Of a DNA stretch of 58,653 nucleotides, positions 1 to 8,621 are shown piece by piece. The translations under genes and the position numbers were made by a program. The stretch lies in the NCBI GenBank assembly GCA_024276675.1, contig JAJRWT010000105.1, positions 1 through 58,653 on the forward strand, in the 5' to 3' direction. This DNA comes from Myxococcota bacterium. Its GTDB lineage: Bacteria; Myxococcota_A; UBA796; JAFGLY01. Position 1 is the stretch's first letter. Every line of letters begins with the position of its first letter. Under the pieces are notes generated by a model. That model was not told where the DNA came from and made no database searches. It was given only the letters and a program-made list of their open reading frames with translations.

Positions 1-149
1 AGGCGGACCGAGCCGGGGCGAGTCGCTTTCGAGCCAGGTGCGTCCGCGCAACCCGCCGGAATAGCAGCGCTATTTCAAGTGGTTGCGCGGATGTGCCTGG
101 CGAAGGAATGGGCCGCTCCGGCGATGGGAGCCATTTCCGGCTGGGAACT
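1..149 (+). repeat. Palindromic MITE-like element, copy A (left end cut off by window start)
   Basis: This is the inner and right part of a dispersed element whose other good copy is at the far end of the window. The right terminal inverted repeat is at 134-149 and pairs with the left terminus seen at 58511-58526 (AGTTCCCATCCGGAAA). Inside, TCCGCGCAACC (43-53) pairs with GGTTGCGCGGA (81-91), and AATAGC (60-65) pairs with GCTATT (69-74), so the whole element can fold as one long hairpin. The outer edge supplies the final A of the TGA stop of the barrel gene to its right. No transposase is present, so it would be non-autonomous. Confidence 0.75.
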
Positions 150-1642
150 CAGTAGTCCAGGCCCATCTGCAGGCCCGCGGTCCACAGGGAGCCGCCGATA
201 TCGATGACCACGTTGCCGTCGTCGTCGGTTTCCCGAGGATAGCCTTCGATGGGGGAATCACCCGACTTGCGAGAATAGGTGCCATCGGCCAGCTTGTGTA
301 CCTGGGCGAAGACATCCCAGTGGATCGTACCCAGCAGGTCCAGGGGATCGTGGTGTTGCATTCCGGCACCCATCGCCAGCACCAGCCGGTCCGAGTCCAG
401 CAGCGAGGTGTCGGAGGTCTGTGATACCAGGGGGGTGAACTCCACGCCGCCACCAGCTCGCAACACGAAGAGCAGGCTCTTCATTGCGCCCTTGAGAGGG
501 ACTTCCGGAAAGACAAGTTCGCCACCGAGCCTCCAGGACCAGGTGTTGCGCATGAGGGGAGTGTAGTCGTTTCCGTCCTGGACGGCGTCGGGATCCAGTT
601 CCCAGAAAGGGGTCTCCAGCGTTGTGTACGCCAGCCGGGTGATGTTGACGCTCAACTGCTGCCAACGAGTCCAGCGAAGGTCCGCGTACGCGGACACATG
701 CGGCAGGCCGGAGTAGGCGATTCCCAGGACCACCTGCTCGGGCATGTAGTGATCGTATACCGAGAGACCCAGATCCACTACCATGGGTATTATGGTGTCT
801 TGCAATTCGCCCAGATCCTGGATGGTGAAGTTGCCTTGCAGCTCGGCGTCCACGTCCACCGGCAGACCGGTGCTGCCGCGCCAGGTCGCCGCCAGGGACA
901 GCCCGTGCAGAGCGGAGGCAGCTTCTCCAAGGTCCCATTGAAGGCCGATTAGGGGGGCGAAGCCCCATCCCAGGTCCAGGCTCATCTCGTGTACGTCCAT
1001 TTCGACGTCGGTGATGAGTTCCAGGGCGTTCTGGTCGTCTTCGTCGGCTGCCGTGACGGTTAAATCTATGGTCGTGGCGATGTGGTAGCGGGCGTGGGGA
1101 ATCATGCGCACTCCGGCGCCCAGGTTCAATCCCAATCCCAGGTCGAAAGCCAGGCCGCCCGAAAAATCGTAGCGCTGGAGCCGGCTGTCGTACATGAAGT
1201 ATATGGGGAGTTCGGGCTCGAAAGTGGAGAGCAGCAGGAGCCGATTCACCGGCAGAAAGAAACCGAGCCCAAGGGCGAGCCGTCCGCCGATCTTCTGTAC
1301 TGTGGCGGCGTGGACGCCGTCGCCCGATTCGTAGTCGGGCTGCCATTGGAGCGGGGTGTCGTCTTCGTTGAGCAGACCGTCCTGGTTGGTGTCCCACCAC
1401 AGGTCGGGAAAGGACTGGAAATGGGAGCGCACCAGGGCGAATCCCACCAGCAGGCGGTGTTCGCCGGACAGAGAGAATATGGAGGCAGGGTTCAGGAAGA
1501 TGGCCCCCGAGTCCCTGGGATAGGCCACGCCGCCGCCTCCCATGCCAATGGAGCAGGCGCCCGAACCGAAAGTTTCCACGGGACTGGCCCAGGAGGTTTC
1601 CGCCAACTCCAGCAGCATGGATGCGAGTAGCAGTGAAAACAT
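149..1642 (-). CDS. Outer-membrane beta-barrel protein (FadL/OmpP1-like N-terminus)
   Basis: A 497-aa secreted protein. A signal peptide covers about residues 1-20. The mature N-terminus has the FGSGACSIGMGGGGVAY...FLNPASI pattern, typical of FadL/OmpP1 and related barrels (FG.GA..MGMGG..VA....A...NPA). The rest alternates hydrophobic and polar residues and contains short loops rich in Asp. It ends in a C-terminal aromatic (GLQMGLDY), the usual barrel-assembly signal. Family knowledge would suggest passage of hydrophobic compounds across the outer membrane, but the substrate cannot be read. It starts 6 bp after the stop of the subtilase-like gene and is probably co-transcribed with it. Its stop codon overlaps the terminus of repeat copy A. 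Confidence 0.7.
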   Translation of the reverse strand: MFSLLLASMLLELAETSWASPVETFGSGACSIGMGGGGVAYPRDSGAIFLNPASIFSLSGEHRLLVGFALVRSHFQSFPDLWWDTNQDGLLNEDDTPLQWQPDYESGDGVHAATVQKIGGRLALGLGFFLPVNRLLLLSTFEPELPIYFMYDSRLQRYDFSGGLAFDLGLGLNLGAGVRMIPHARYHIATTIDLTVTAADEDDQNALELITDVEMDVHEMSLDLGWGFAPLIGLQWDLGEAASALHGLSLAATWRGSTGLPVDVDAELQGNFTIQDLGELQDTIIPMVVDLGLSVYDHYMPEQVVLGIAYSGLPHVSAYADLRWTRWQQLSVNITRLAYTTLETPFWELDPDAVQDGNDYTPLMRNTWSWRLGGELVFPEVPLKGAMKSLLFVLRAGGGVEFTPLVSQTSDTSLLDSDRLVLAMGAGMQHHDPLDLLGTIHWDVFAQVHKLADGTYSRKSGDSPIEGYPRETDDDGNVVIDIGGSLWTAGLQMGLDY

Positions 1643-1648
1643 GACGCT

Positions 1649-2416
1649 TCAGGCGTAGCCGATCTCGGGCACTGGAGTGAGGGCCAGTTGCCGGAGTATT
1701 TCGGTTATGCCGTCGGCGTCTTCATCGGGCAGGGCTTCGCGCAGGCAGGCAACCCTTCCCGCCAGGTACGCGGTGGCGATTCCCGAGCCCCTCCAGAGCT
1801 TCTTGCCCGGTGCGGCTGCGTGCTGAGGGCTGTAGCCGTAGGCCAGAAACTTGCCGGAGAGACCCGCCCACTCCCTTCGGGGAAACCTGTGGGGAGCGAA
1901 GTAATAGTACTTGTCGACCGGGCAGTCGGGATGACTCGCCACACCGCAGGCTTCGGGCAGGTCGGCGGGATAGGCCCGCTCCCCCCTGGGGTGCGCCGCT
2001 GCAAGGACACAGCAGCCGTTTTCCACGGCCATGGCGCAGCAGTCACGCAGCAAGAGAGCCTTGCCCATGTTGGGAGTACCCATGGAGAGGTTCAAGACCT
2101 GTGCCCCGTTCCGATAGGCGGTTTCGAGACCGGCCGCCATGAGGTCGGCGTTGGTGCGGAGCGATTCGTCCATGATCTTTATGGCCAACAACCTGGCCCC
2201 GGGAGCAAAGTGGCGCACGGCCGCGGCGATCTCGGTGCCATGGCCTGATTCGTCGTGGCAATCGGCATCCAAGAGGGCGTGGCCAGTGGCTCCGAACTGA
2301 ATGCTCCAGCCTTCGTATTCGACACCCTCCATTCGAGGATCGTTGGGGTCCAGGCCGCTGTCGATGATGGCAACCGTGACTCCTCTTCCGAAATAGTCCT
2401 TTCCCCTGAAACGCAT
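1649..2416 (-). CDS. Subtilase-fold (S8) protein lacking the catalytic Ser, probable pseudoprotease
   Basis: A compact 255-aa protein with no signal peptide or propeptide. The Asp motif (AIIDSGLD, Asp19) and His motif (SGHGTEIA, His59) of the S8 family are clear, and so is the NLSMGTP strand. The Ser motif, normally GTSMATPHVAG, reads GSGIATAYLAG (210-220): aligned without gaps, the nucleophile position is Gly212. The oxyanion-hole segment, normally AAAGN, reads AAAHP (139-143), so Gly and Asn are also lost. The protein is probably catalytically inactive unless Ser211 substitutes. It lies directly upstream of the barrel gene on the same strand. The start has only a weak AGG upstream, so an internal start is possible. 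Confidence 0.75.
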   Translation of the reverse strand: MRFRGKDYFGRGVTVAIIDSGLDPNDPRMEGVEYEGWSIQFGATGHALLDADCHDESGHGTEIAAAVRHFAPGARLLAIKIMDESLRTNADLMAAGLETAYRNGAQVLNLSMGTPNMGKALLLRDCCAMAVENGCCVLAAAHPRGERAYPADLPEACGVASHPDCPVDKYYYFAPHRFPRREWAGLSGKFLAYGYSPQHAAAPGKKLWRGSGIATAYLAGRVACLREALPDEDADGITEILRQLALTPVPEIGYA

Positions 2417-2493
2417 ATCCTGTGCTACCTGTGTTCAGTATTCTGTGGGTCTGCCAATAATGATCCGTGGAACCTGACATTGTCCGTAACCTG

Positions 2494-2520
2494 CTCCGCC
2501 TCGTTGGCGGAGGATTTTTT
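2494..2520 (+). terminator. Rho-independent terminator, orphan on the plus strand
   Basis: CTCCGCC (2494-2500), loop TCGTT, GGCGGAG (2506-2512), then GA and six T residues. This is a textbook intrinsic terminator reading rightward. The genes to its left are on the minus strand and the next plus-strand gene starts at 2590, so no annotated transcript ends here. It could end a small RNA, act as an insulator or attenuator for the 2590 gene, or catch antisense transcription. Confidence 0.7.
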
Positions 2521-2577
2521 CCATGAGCCCCATCCCGCGGCGACAGCGTGAGGCCAGGCGCCCCATGACCAACCGGG

Positions 2578-2583
2578 TATAAT
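2578..2583 (+). promoter_or_regulatory. TATAAT -10 box, predicted leaderless start
   Basis: A perfect TATAAT ends 6 bp before the ATG at 2590. The usual distance from a -10 box to the start of transcription would put +1 on or next to that ATG, and no Shine-Dalgarno sequence fits between them. No good -35 box is visible. I infer a leaderless transcript for the 2590 gene. Confidence 0.5.
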
Positions 2584-2589
2584 AGCCAC

Positions 2590-4362
2590 ATGATGCCATG
2601 GCTGATACTCTTCGCTGTGACGGCCCTGGCCGGCGGAATATCCGGCACGGTGGCGGACGAAAATGGCCTCCCGGTCTCGGGGGTTCTGCTGTTCTGCTAC
2701 GACCTGCGACTGGGCTACACCTATGCCAGCACCGACGACAACGGCAACTACGAATTCGACTCTCTCTCCGCCGGAGCCTACCGTCTAAGAGCAGTGCCCG
2801 GCGACGAAACGGATTTCGTAGAGCAGTACTGGCCGGATTCTGCCGACTACTGTGACGGCGAGCTGCTGACTCTGCCCGACTCCTCCACCTGGCTGGATGC
2901 GGATTTCCGCCTCGCGGGTGGTGCACTTCTTTCGGGGACCGTGCTGGACTCTGACGGCGAGCCGGTCCCCAATGCCAGGATCGAGGCCGAGGGAGTGGGC
3001 ATCGGTGTGGAGGGCTACTCCCGGGAGGCATGGACAGACCAGGATGGGCACTTCCAACTGCGCGGCCTTCGGACTCCGGAGTATGGTTCAGGCCCATACG
3101 TACTCGAAGCCGAAGCCGAGGGATGGCCCGCCCAGTACCTGGGGGGTTCCTACGACCAGGATACCGCCCACCAGATCTCCGTACCTGCCTCCGCCGATGT
3201 GGGCGACTGGATTCTGAACGACGGTGTTCTCGTCACCGGTACCGTGTACGGACCCGATGCTCCGGAAGAAGGCGCCACCGTCCATGTCTACAGCGAGGGG
3301 CAGGTGCTGAGCGTCGAAACCGACCAGTCGGGTGCCTACGAAGCCTGGGCCCTTCCTCCGGGTTCGGTGCTGGCATGGGCCACTGCCGACGGCCTTGGCA
3401 CCACCTACTACCCTGACGCCGACAGGCCGGGTGAATACCTGGATTCCGGCGGCGAGGGCTCCGTACTCCAGGGTGTCGATCTCCACATGCCCTGGGAAGC
3501 CACCTTCAGCGGTCGTCTCGAAGGCACGGGGGATCTCTCCGGCGCCACGGCCCTGCTCTACAACGACACCTTCACCGTGGGCTGGGGAGCGGCTCTGGAC
3601 CCCGATGGGCTCTTCGAGATGGACGCCCTCCACGGCGGCTCCTATGCCTTGTTCATCTTCGCCGCCGACGAAGGCTACGTGGATGACTTCGTGCTGGACG
3701 ACGACGGCGAAACCCGCTGGTTCCAGGTGGACGAGGGGCAGGCGACCAGGGCCTGGGTGTCTCTGCCCCGGGGGGCGAGCATCCAGGGGTGGGTGACGGA
3801 TGACCAGGGCGAACCGGTCTACGGCGCTTATGTCTACGCCGAAGAGACCTCCGGTGAAGGCGCCATGGAGCTGGCCAGCACTGCCGACGACGGGAGCTAT
3901 CTCCTGAACGGCCTCCACGAGGGGGTCTACGAAGTCCAGGTACGGTACAACTACTATTGTCCGCTGGATCCGGGCTACGTGACCGTGTACTGGGATGGCG
4001 CGGTCAACGAGCTACAGGCATCCTCCCTGCCTCTCCTAGCCGGTGAGTTCCGGAGCGACATGAACTTCGTCATGCCGGTGGACATGGATCACGACGGTAT
4101 GAGCGACACATGGGAAGCCGACTACGGCCTGGATACCACGCGGGACGATTCATCTGAGGATCCCGACGGAGACGGCTATACGAACATCGAGGAGTACCTG
4201 CTGGGAACCAACCCCACCCAGAACCTGGTGCAGGATACGGGCTGCGGCTGCAACGCGCCGGTGACCGGAGATCTCCCACCATGGTTCCCGCTGCCCATCC
4301 TGCTCCTGCTCTTTCGACGAAACGCCGCCCTCGCCAATCCACTCTCGCGCCCCTGGAGTTGA
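2590..4362 (+). CDS. Surface protein with carboxypeptidase-regulatory-like repeats and MYXO-CTERM-like anchor
   Basis: A 590-aa secreted protein. The signal peptide (LILFAVTALAGG) runs straight into several CarboxypepD-reg/transthyretin-like beta-sandwich repeats, recognisable by the recurring I.G.V.D..G.PV.GA...........T.DDG.Y...L..G.Y pattern (near residues 17, 105, 210, 395). A calcium-binding thrombospondin type 3-like segment follows (DMDHDGMSDTWEADYGL, DPDGDGYTNIEEYLLGTNP). The C-terminus has DTGCGCNAP, then a hydrophobic stretch (WFPLPILLLLF) and RR, which matches the MYXO-CTERM sorting signal, although a further 16 residues follow it. It is presumably processed and held at the cell surface. 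A TATAAT box lies just before the start, and a terminator-like hairpin lies further upstream. Confidence 0.75.
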   Translation: MMPWLILFAVTALAGGISGTVADENGLPVSGVLLFCYDLRLGYTYASTDDNGNYEFDSLSAGAYRLRAVPGDETDFVEQYWPDSADYCDGELLTLPDSSTWLDADFRLAGGALLSGTVLDSDGEPVPNARIEAEGVGIGVEGYSREAWTDQDGHFQLRGLRTPEYGSGPYVLEAEAEGWPAQYLGGSYDQDTAHQISVPASADVGDWILNDGVLVTGTVYGPDAPEEGATVHVYSEGQVLSVETDQSGAYEAWALPPGSVLAWATADGLGTTYYPDADRPGEYLDSGGEGSVLQGVDLHMPWEATFSGRLEGTGDLSGATALLYNDTFTVGWGAALDPDGLFEMDALHGGSYALFIFAADEGYVDDFVLDDDGETRWFQVDEGQATRAWVSLPRGASIQGWVTDDQGEPVYGAYVYAEETSGEGAMELASTADDGSYLLNGLHEGVYEVQVRYNYYCPLDPGYVTVYWDGAVNELQASSLPLLAGEFRSDMNFVMPVDMDHDGMSDTWEADYGLDTTRDDSSEDPDGDGYTNIEEYLLGTNPTQNLVQDTGCGCNAPVTGDLPPWFPLPILLLLFRRNAALANPLSRPWS

Positions 4363-4441
4363 ACGCGGCGCACGGGCAAACTACGCTGCGGCCTTGTCCG
4401 CCTGCCATGGCCTGCTGGCCTTTCCCCGACGCTCCCGGGCT

Positions 4442-6214
4442 CTAAAGGCGCTGCCCGAAATAGATGAAGGCAGCCCCTTCATCGGCTGCCAGGAGCGCAC
4501 CCTGTTCGTTGGTGCGGTCGTACCGAGGCACCGACACCAGGAGATCCGGGTAGGGGCTACCGTTGAGATGGCCGACAAAAGAGACCACCGAGCCCGCGGC
4601 ATTGTTGGAAAGCTGGCCGAGGAATCGCGTGTCTGCGGTACTCAGTTTGACGGCCCCCAAGGGCATGGGCCCTCGCAGCAGGTACGCGGCGCCTGCTTCT
4701 TCGGCGGCCACGCCGGACCTGGATGCGCCGATGAGCACATCGATCTCTCCGTCCAGGTCCAGATCCTGTGCGGCCACCGAGCAGCCCGCGTTGTCGCCGT
4801 CGGATTCGCCGTAGAACACGGTCTGGGCAGCATCCAGACCCAGATCACCGGACATGGGGCCCAGGAAAAGGTAGACCGCTCCACTCTGCTGGTCCATGTC
4901 CAGGACACCGGGAGCACCCACCAGCAGGTCCGCATAGCCGTCACCGTCGGCATCGCCTGCTCCGGCCAGGGAACTGCCGAATTCTCCGGCGATCTGTGTT
5001 CCGGGTATCTGTGCGTCGGCCTGGGAAAGGAGCAACTCTACCTCGGGGGGGCCGTGAATGATATACGCCGCACCCGCCAGTCGATCACGAAAGGGAGCAC
5101 CCACCAGGAGGTCGTTGACTCCGTCGGCGTTCATGTCGCCTGCCGAGGCCAGCGAGACACCGGCACCCTCGCCCAAGCTTCCTCGAAGGTGCGTGATGCT
5201 GCTGGAGGACAGGTCGATATAGTCTTCGTAGGACTCGCGCCCGGTCACCAGGTAGACGGCACCGTCTCCCGAAGAGGCCTCCGGGGCGGCCAGCGCCATG
5301 TCCTTGTAGCTGTCGCCGCTCAGCTCTTCCACCAGCAGAGCCGAACCGGCGGCATCTCCGGGTTCCTCTCCATGGAGAACCGAGAAATCCACCCCTGCCT
5401 GTTGGAGAGAAGCGGCGGAGGCTGTAAGCTCCACCTGCTCCGTGTTGGCCTGGAACCAGGAATCCTCTGCGAAGATCAGGAATACCTCACCTGCCGAGTC
5501 GGAGCCTGCATGGGGGGCGGCCAGCAGAAGGTATGCCTGGTCATCGGAGCGGTCTTCGTTGCGCCAGGCTTCCACCGCCATGCCCAGGTGCGCCTGTTCT
5601 TCCTGACCCAGAATGACCAGGGAGGCGTCTGAGGTGGATCGGGATGTGTTCAGCGGTCCGGGCAGAAGGAAAGCGGCTCCGGAGTCGGTCATGCCGGAGT
5701 CGTCGTTGCCCGGCGCCCCCACCAGCAGATCCGAAAGAGCGGTGTCCGTGCGGGCAAAGGCGCGGATCGCGTAGCTCGCCTGGTCACCCTCGGAACTTCC
5801 TATGACCATGGCCATGGCGAAGTCGGGATTGTCCTCCAGGGGGATATCGCCCACAAGCTCGCAGGAACCGGCACCGCCATCGCAGTCGTTGTCCAGGCCG
5901 TCGCCACAGGTTTCCGGGGAGGATGGATTGATGGAGGGATCCGAATCGTCGCAGTCCTCTCCGCCCCTGTCCTGGCGGACATAGTCGTCGCAGTCTTCGT
6001 CGTAGTCCGCCACGCAGTTGTCGGGGAGACCGTCGCAATCGTCGTCCAGGCCGTTCAGGACTTCGTCGGCGCCGGGATGGATATCGGGATCCGAATCGTC
6101 GCAGTCCTGGGTAAAGGGGTAGCCGTCGTGATCGGCGTCGGTGAAGTCAGCGAGGTTTGCGCAGCCCCCCAGGAACAGGAGCATCGGCAGATGGCACTGC
6201 AAAGTCAAAACCAT
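4442..6214 (-). CDS. FG-GAP repeat lipoprotein with MopE-like metal-binding motifs
   Basis: A 590-aa lipoprotein. The start was set at 6214 because the next residues form a signal peptide with lipobox LGGC (Cys18), a GGGAG-type ribosome site precedes it, and the ATG overlaps the end of the upstream gene by 10 bp. Residues 25-105 hold two DCDDSDP..P...E......DNDCDG units (putative metal-binding motif). The rest is built of FG-GAP/integrin-alpha-like blade repeats (GDADGDGYADLLVGAPG, DMNADGVNDLLVGAPF) that normally make a calcium-binding beta-propeller. Such proteins are usually exposed adhesins or ligand binders. Probably one operon with the 6205 gene. A similar protein is at 16268. Confidence 0.8.
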   Translation of the reverse strand: MVLTLQCHLPMLLFLGGCANLADFTDADHDGYPFTQDCDDSDPDIHPGADEVLNGLDDDCDGLPDNCVADYDEDCDDYVRQDRGGEDCDDSDPSINPSSPETCGDGLDNDCDGGAGSCELVGDIPLEDNPDFAMAMVIGSSEGDQASYAIRAFARTDTALSDLLVGAPGNDDSGMTDSGAAFLLPGPLNTSRSTSDASLVILGQEEQAHLGMAVEAWRNEDRSDDQAYLLLAAPHAGSDSAGEVFLIFAEDSWFQANTEQVELTASAASLQQAGVDFSVLHGEEPGDAAGSALLVEELSGDSYKDMALAAPEASSGDGAVYLVTGRESYEDYIDLSSSSITHLRGSLGEGAGVSLASAGDMNADGVNDLLVGAPFRDRLAGAAYIIHGPPEVELLLSQADAQIPGTQIAGEFGSSLAGAGDADGDGYADLLVGAPGVLDMDQQSGAVYLFLGPMSGDLGLDAAQTVFYGESDGDNAGCSVAAQDLDLDGEIDVLIGASRSGVAAEEAGAAYLLRGPMPLGAVKLSTADTRFLGQLSNNAAGSVVSFVGHLNGSPYPDLLVSVPRYDRTNEQGALLAADEGAAFIYFGQRL

Positions 6215-8208
6215 CTTGAAGCTCCCAGGTTCAAGGAGGGTTCCATAACCAGCACGGTGTCTTGCCAGATGGTGGTGTTCAGGGTGACCCGGGCGATGAT
6301 TCCAACCTGCTCGTCCAGCATCCACTCCCATCCAAGGGCGGGCGCCAGCAGGGCTGCATTCAGTGGTGGTATCACGCCAAGTCCCATTTCCAGGGAGGGG
6401 CGAATGCCCAGGGTGGTGGGTCTGAGCCTGAAGACAGCGCGGTCCATGAAGAGCAACCTGGCGGTCCAGTCCCGGGAGTCGTTCATGCCGTAGGAGTAGC
6501 TGTTTTCGCCGGAGGCCATGTCATGGTAGAAAGCCAGATCCATGTCCAGTTTTTCGCTGCGGAAGACGGTACCGGAAACACCGAGCCCCATTCCCACGTG
6601 GGGTAGCTGATGGAGTTGGATGTACGAGGCGGTCAGGTGAAGCTGTAGCCTGGAAGGTGCTCGTGGTTCGGGATCCAGGTCGACATTGTACTGGGTGAAG
6701 TCGGTTGCCGCCAGGTAGCTGAAATCGGCAGCGACGGCCGAGATGCCCCCCCCGGGGAGCTGGGCGGCGCCCCGGGGCAGGGAAGTGAGATCCAGGCCGT
6801 CGCGGGCCATGGTGATCCTGGAGGATTCACCAGGTTCGAAGGTTGCCAGCAGGCTGTCGAAGACATCGCCCGATTCGCTGGAAAACTCTATGAGGTGGAT
6901 GCCGGGGTTGACGTAGATATAGCTCTGCCCCACGCCGTAGAGCGGGACTCCGTCCAGTTTCCAGTTGCCGGATTCAAAGGCCACCTGGAGTGGCACGTTC
7001 TGCTGAGTGCTTTCCTTGAAGAGAGCTTCGGCCCAGTGAACCTGGAAATAGGGCGTATCCAGGTACGGAGCAACGGTGGCGAAACAACTCTGCTGCCATG
7101 AACCGGCAGCGGTTCGGAGCATGTCGATGGCTCGATCTTGTTGTAGCACGAGACGAGCGAGGCCCCCGTGAACCCAGACCTTGCACCAGGAATCGGAGGA
7201 GATGGGTCTCTCCATCTTGTCGAGCTGCGTTTCCAGGCGGGTATAGCGCGCCACGGCCCTCCGGAGGAGGCCCAATGGGGTGGGCTCCGCATCTGGCTGC
7301 TCCGTTCCCAGTGCCGAGCCCATTTTCTGGTCCAGCTCGTCCTGCAGGCGCCCCAACGCAAGGTCCAGCGCATGGAAAGTGTTGAAGGTCTCACGGTACT
7401 TGGCGTCGATCTCCGCGTATTTGCCCTGGAGTTCCTGGATGACCGCGGTGTGGGGGTTTTCCTGGCCGGCGCTGTGTTTGTAGTAGGCCAACTGCGCACT
7501 GTAGTGGGCGTTGGCCGCCACCAGGAGGGCTTCCAGGCTGTTCAGCACCGCGCTGCTCGTTTCTCCGGCCACGGAATCCGCCAGCGCACGACATGCTCGT
7601 TCAAGAGCCAACCTGCTCTCGTGCTCCGCCTTCATGGCGGTTCCGCCGTCAGAGAAGCGTTCTTCCCAACCACGGACGGAATACTCCTGCCACCAGCCAG
7701 CCAGTTTCCTGAGGGCCTTCTTCCCGGACCCGGTGGCGTCCATGTCCTTGCTGAGCTGCAACCGGGCGTTGTCCAGCGCGCTACGGGTGTCTTCGATCCT
7801 GGTGGCGAAGAACTCCCTGGAGTTTTGCCAGTAGTCGGATTGTTCCTGCTCGATTTCGATGCGATCCTTCAGATCCATGCGAGCATTGGCCAGGTAGTCC
7901 AGTTGGTTCTTCGCGCCCATGTACTGGATTCTGGCTTTCTGGATGCGGTCCAGTATATCTTGATATGAACCGGGAGGTGCTCTATTGCCGCCGTATTCAA
8001 CGGATATCTCCGTGGTCCAGCGAATCCACTTCCTGATGCCATCGGCGAAGTCGCTCTCTGCGGTCTCCAGGAGCTGCGGCCAGCCGTCTCCATAGACCAG
8101 GTAGGGATCCGGAGCGAACAGGTCCTGCTGGGATGGCTGCTGAGCGGTGGCAGTGGAACACAGAAACAATAGGAGGGAAGCGAGCATGGACCCGACAGCT
8201 CCTTTCAT
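6205..8208 (-). CDS. Exported coiled-coil protein with PEGA-like domain and C-terminal barrel-like region
   Basis: A 667-aa secreted protein. A signal peptide ends near residue 22 (LFLCSTATAQQ). Residues about 60-310 are strongly helical and coiled-coil-like (repeated E/K/Q/A/L, for example RIQKARIQYMGAKNQL). Residues about 345-480 include a helical part and a PEGA-like strand block (VPLQVAFESGNWKLDGVPLYG). The last 150 residues alternate like membrane strands and finish in Phe (LGASRWF), suggesting insertion in the outer membrane. The middle block resembles part of the 13315 product, so the two may be distant paralogs. The downstream FG-GAP lipoprotein gene overlaps it by 10 bp, pointing to a shared function. 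Confidence 0.6.
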   Translation of the reverse strand: MKGAVGSMLASLLLFLCSTATAQQPSQQDLFAPDPYLVYGDGWPQLLETAESDFADGIRKWIRWTTEISVEYGGNRAPPGSYQDILDRIQKARIQYMGAKNQLDYLANARMDLKDRIEIEQEQSDYWQNSREFFATRIEDTRSALDNARLQLSKDMDATGSGKKALRKLAGWWQEYSVRGWEERFSDGGTAMKAEHESRLALERACRALADSVAGETSSAVLNSLEALLVAANAHYSAQLAYYKHSAGQENPHTAVIQELQGKYAEIDAKYRETFNTFHALDLALGRLQDELDQKMGSALGTEQPDAEPTPLGLLRRAVARYTRLETQLDKMERPISSDSWCKVWVHGGLARLVLQQDRAIDMLRTAAGSWQQSCFATVAPYLDTPYFQVHWAEALFKESTQQNVPLQVAFESGNWKLDGVPLYGVGQSYIYVNPGIHLIEFSSESGDVFDSLLATFEPGESSRITMARDGLDLTSLPRGAAQLPGGGISAVAADFSYLAATDFTQYNVDLDPEPRAPSRLQLHLTASYIQLHQLPHVGMGLGVSGTVFRSEKLDMDLAFYHDMASGENSYSYGMNDSRDWTARLLFMDRAVFRLRPTTLGIRPSLEMGLGVIPPLNAALLAPALGWEWMLDEQVGIIARVTLNTTIWQDTVLVMEPSLNLGASRWF

Positions 8209-8302
8209 GCCGGTTCATCTTGCGTGCTGTGGAGCGAGGATGCCAGCACCCAGGGTCTGTAACTCGTGCGGGAGGAGATACCTTACATATTTCCTGTTGC
8301 CT

Positions 8303-8475
8303 GTTCCCAACCAGTAGCCGTTCAAGTCCCTGGAACGTAGAGTATTTCAGGATGGTTGGGCGGGCACGTTCCTGCAAGAGCTTGAAACCGCACCACTATT
8401 CCGGCGGGCTGTGCGAAGGCTGGCGGCCCGATGTGCGCCTGCTCCCGCTGGATCCGCCTTCCGGGACGGGTACCT
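8303..8475 (-). repeat. Palindromic MITE-like element, decayed copy E, in the 413-bp divergent gap
   Basis: In reverse orientation relative to copy A. The clearest parts are CTATTCCGGCGGG (near 8397) followed by GC-rich arm remnants, and the end CCTTCCGGGACGGGTACCT (near 8457-8475), which matches the inverted terminus. A possible opposite end is GTTCCCAACC at 8303. Internal similarity is patchy. The rest of the divergent gap (8209-8302 and 8476-8621) holds a possible AT-rich -10 (GATATA near 8510) and no gene I can support. Confidence 0.45.
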
Positions 8476-8621
8476 GCTGCCACAGGCGGGTTTCAATGCG
8501 AGGATGGATCTGATATACCCTCTCATTCCACTGTGTTCACAGGAGCCCTCTGGTCCAGCAGGCGCTGCTCTCACTGCGACTCCTGCCTGGACGCCCGCTG
8601 ATGCTGTGGAAGGAGATAACA

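Noticed and set aside
4394..5632. 412-aa plus-strand frame
   Set aside because: Antisense to the FG-GAP lipoprotein gene, whose repeats, lipobox and start are convincing.
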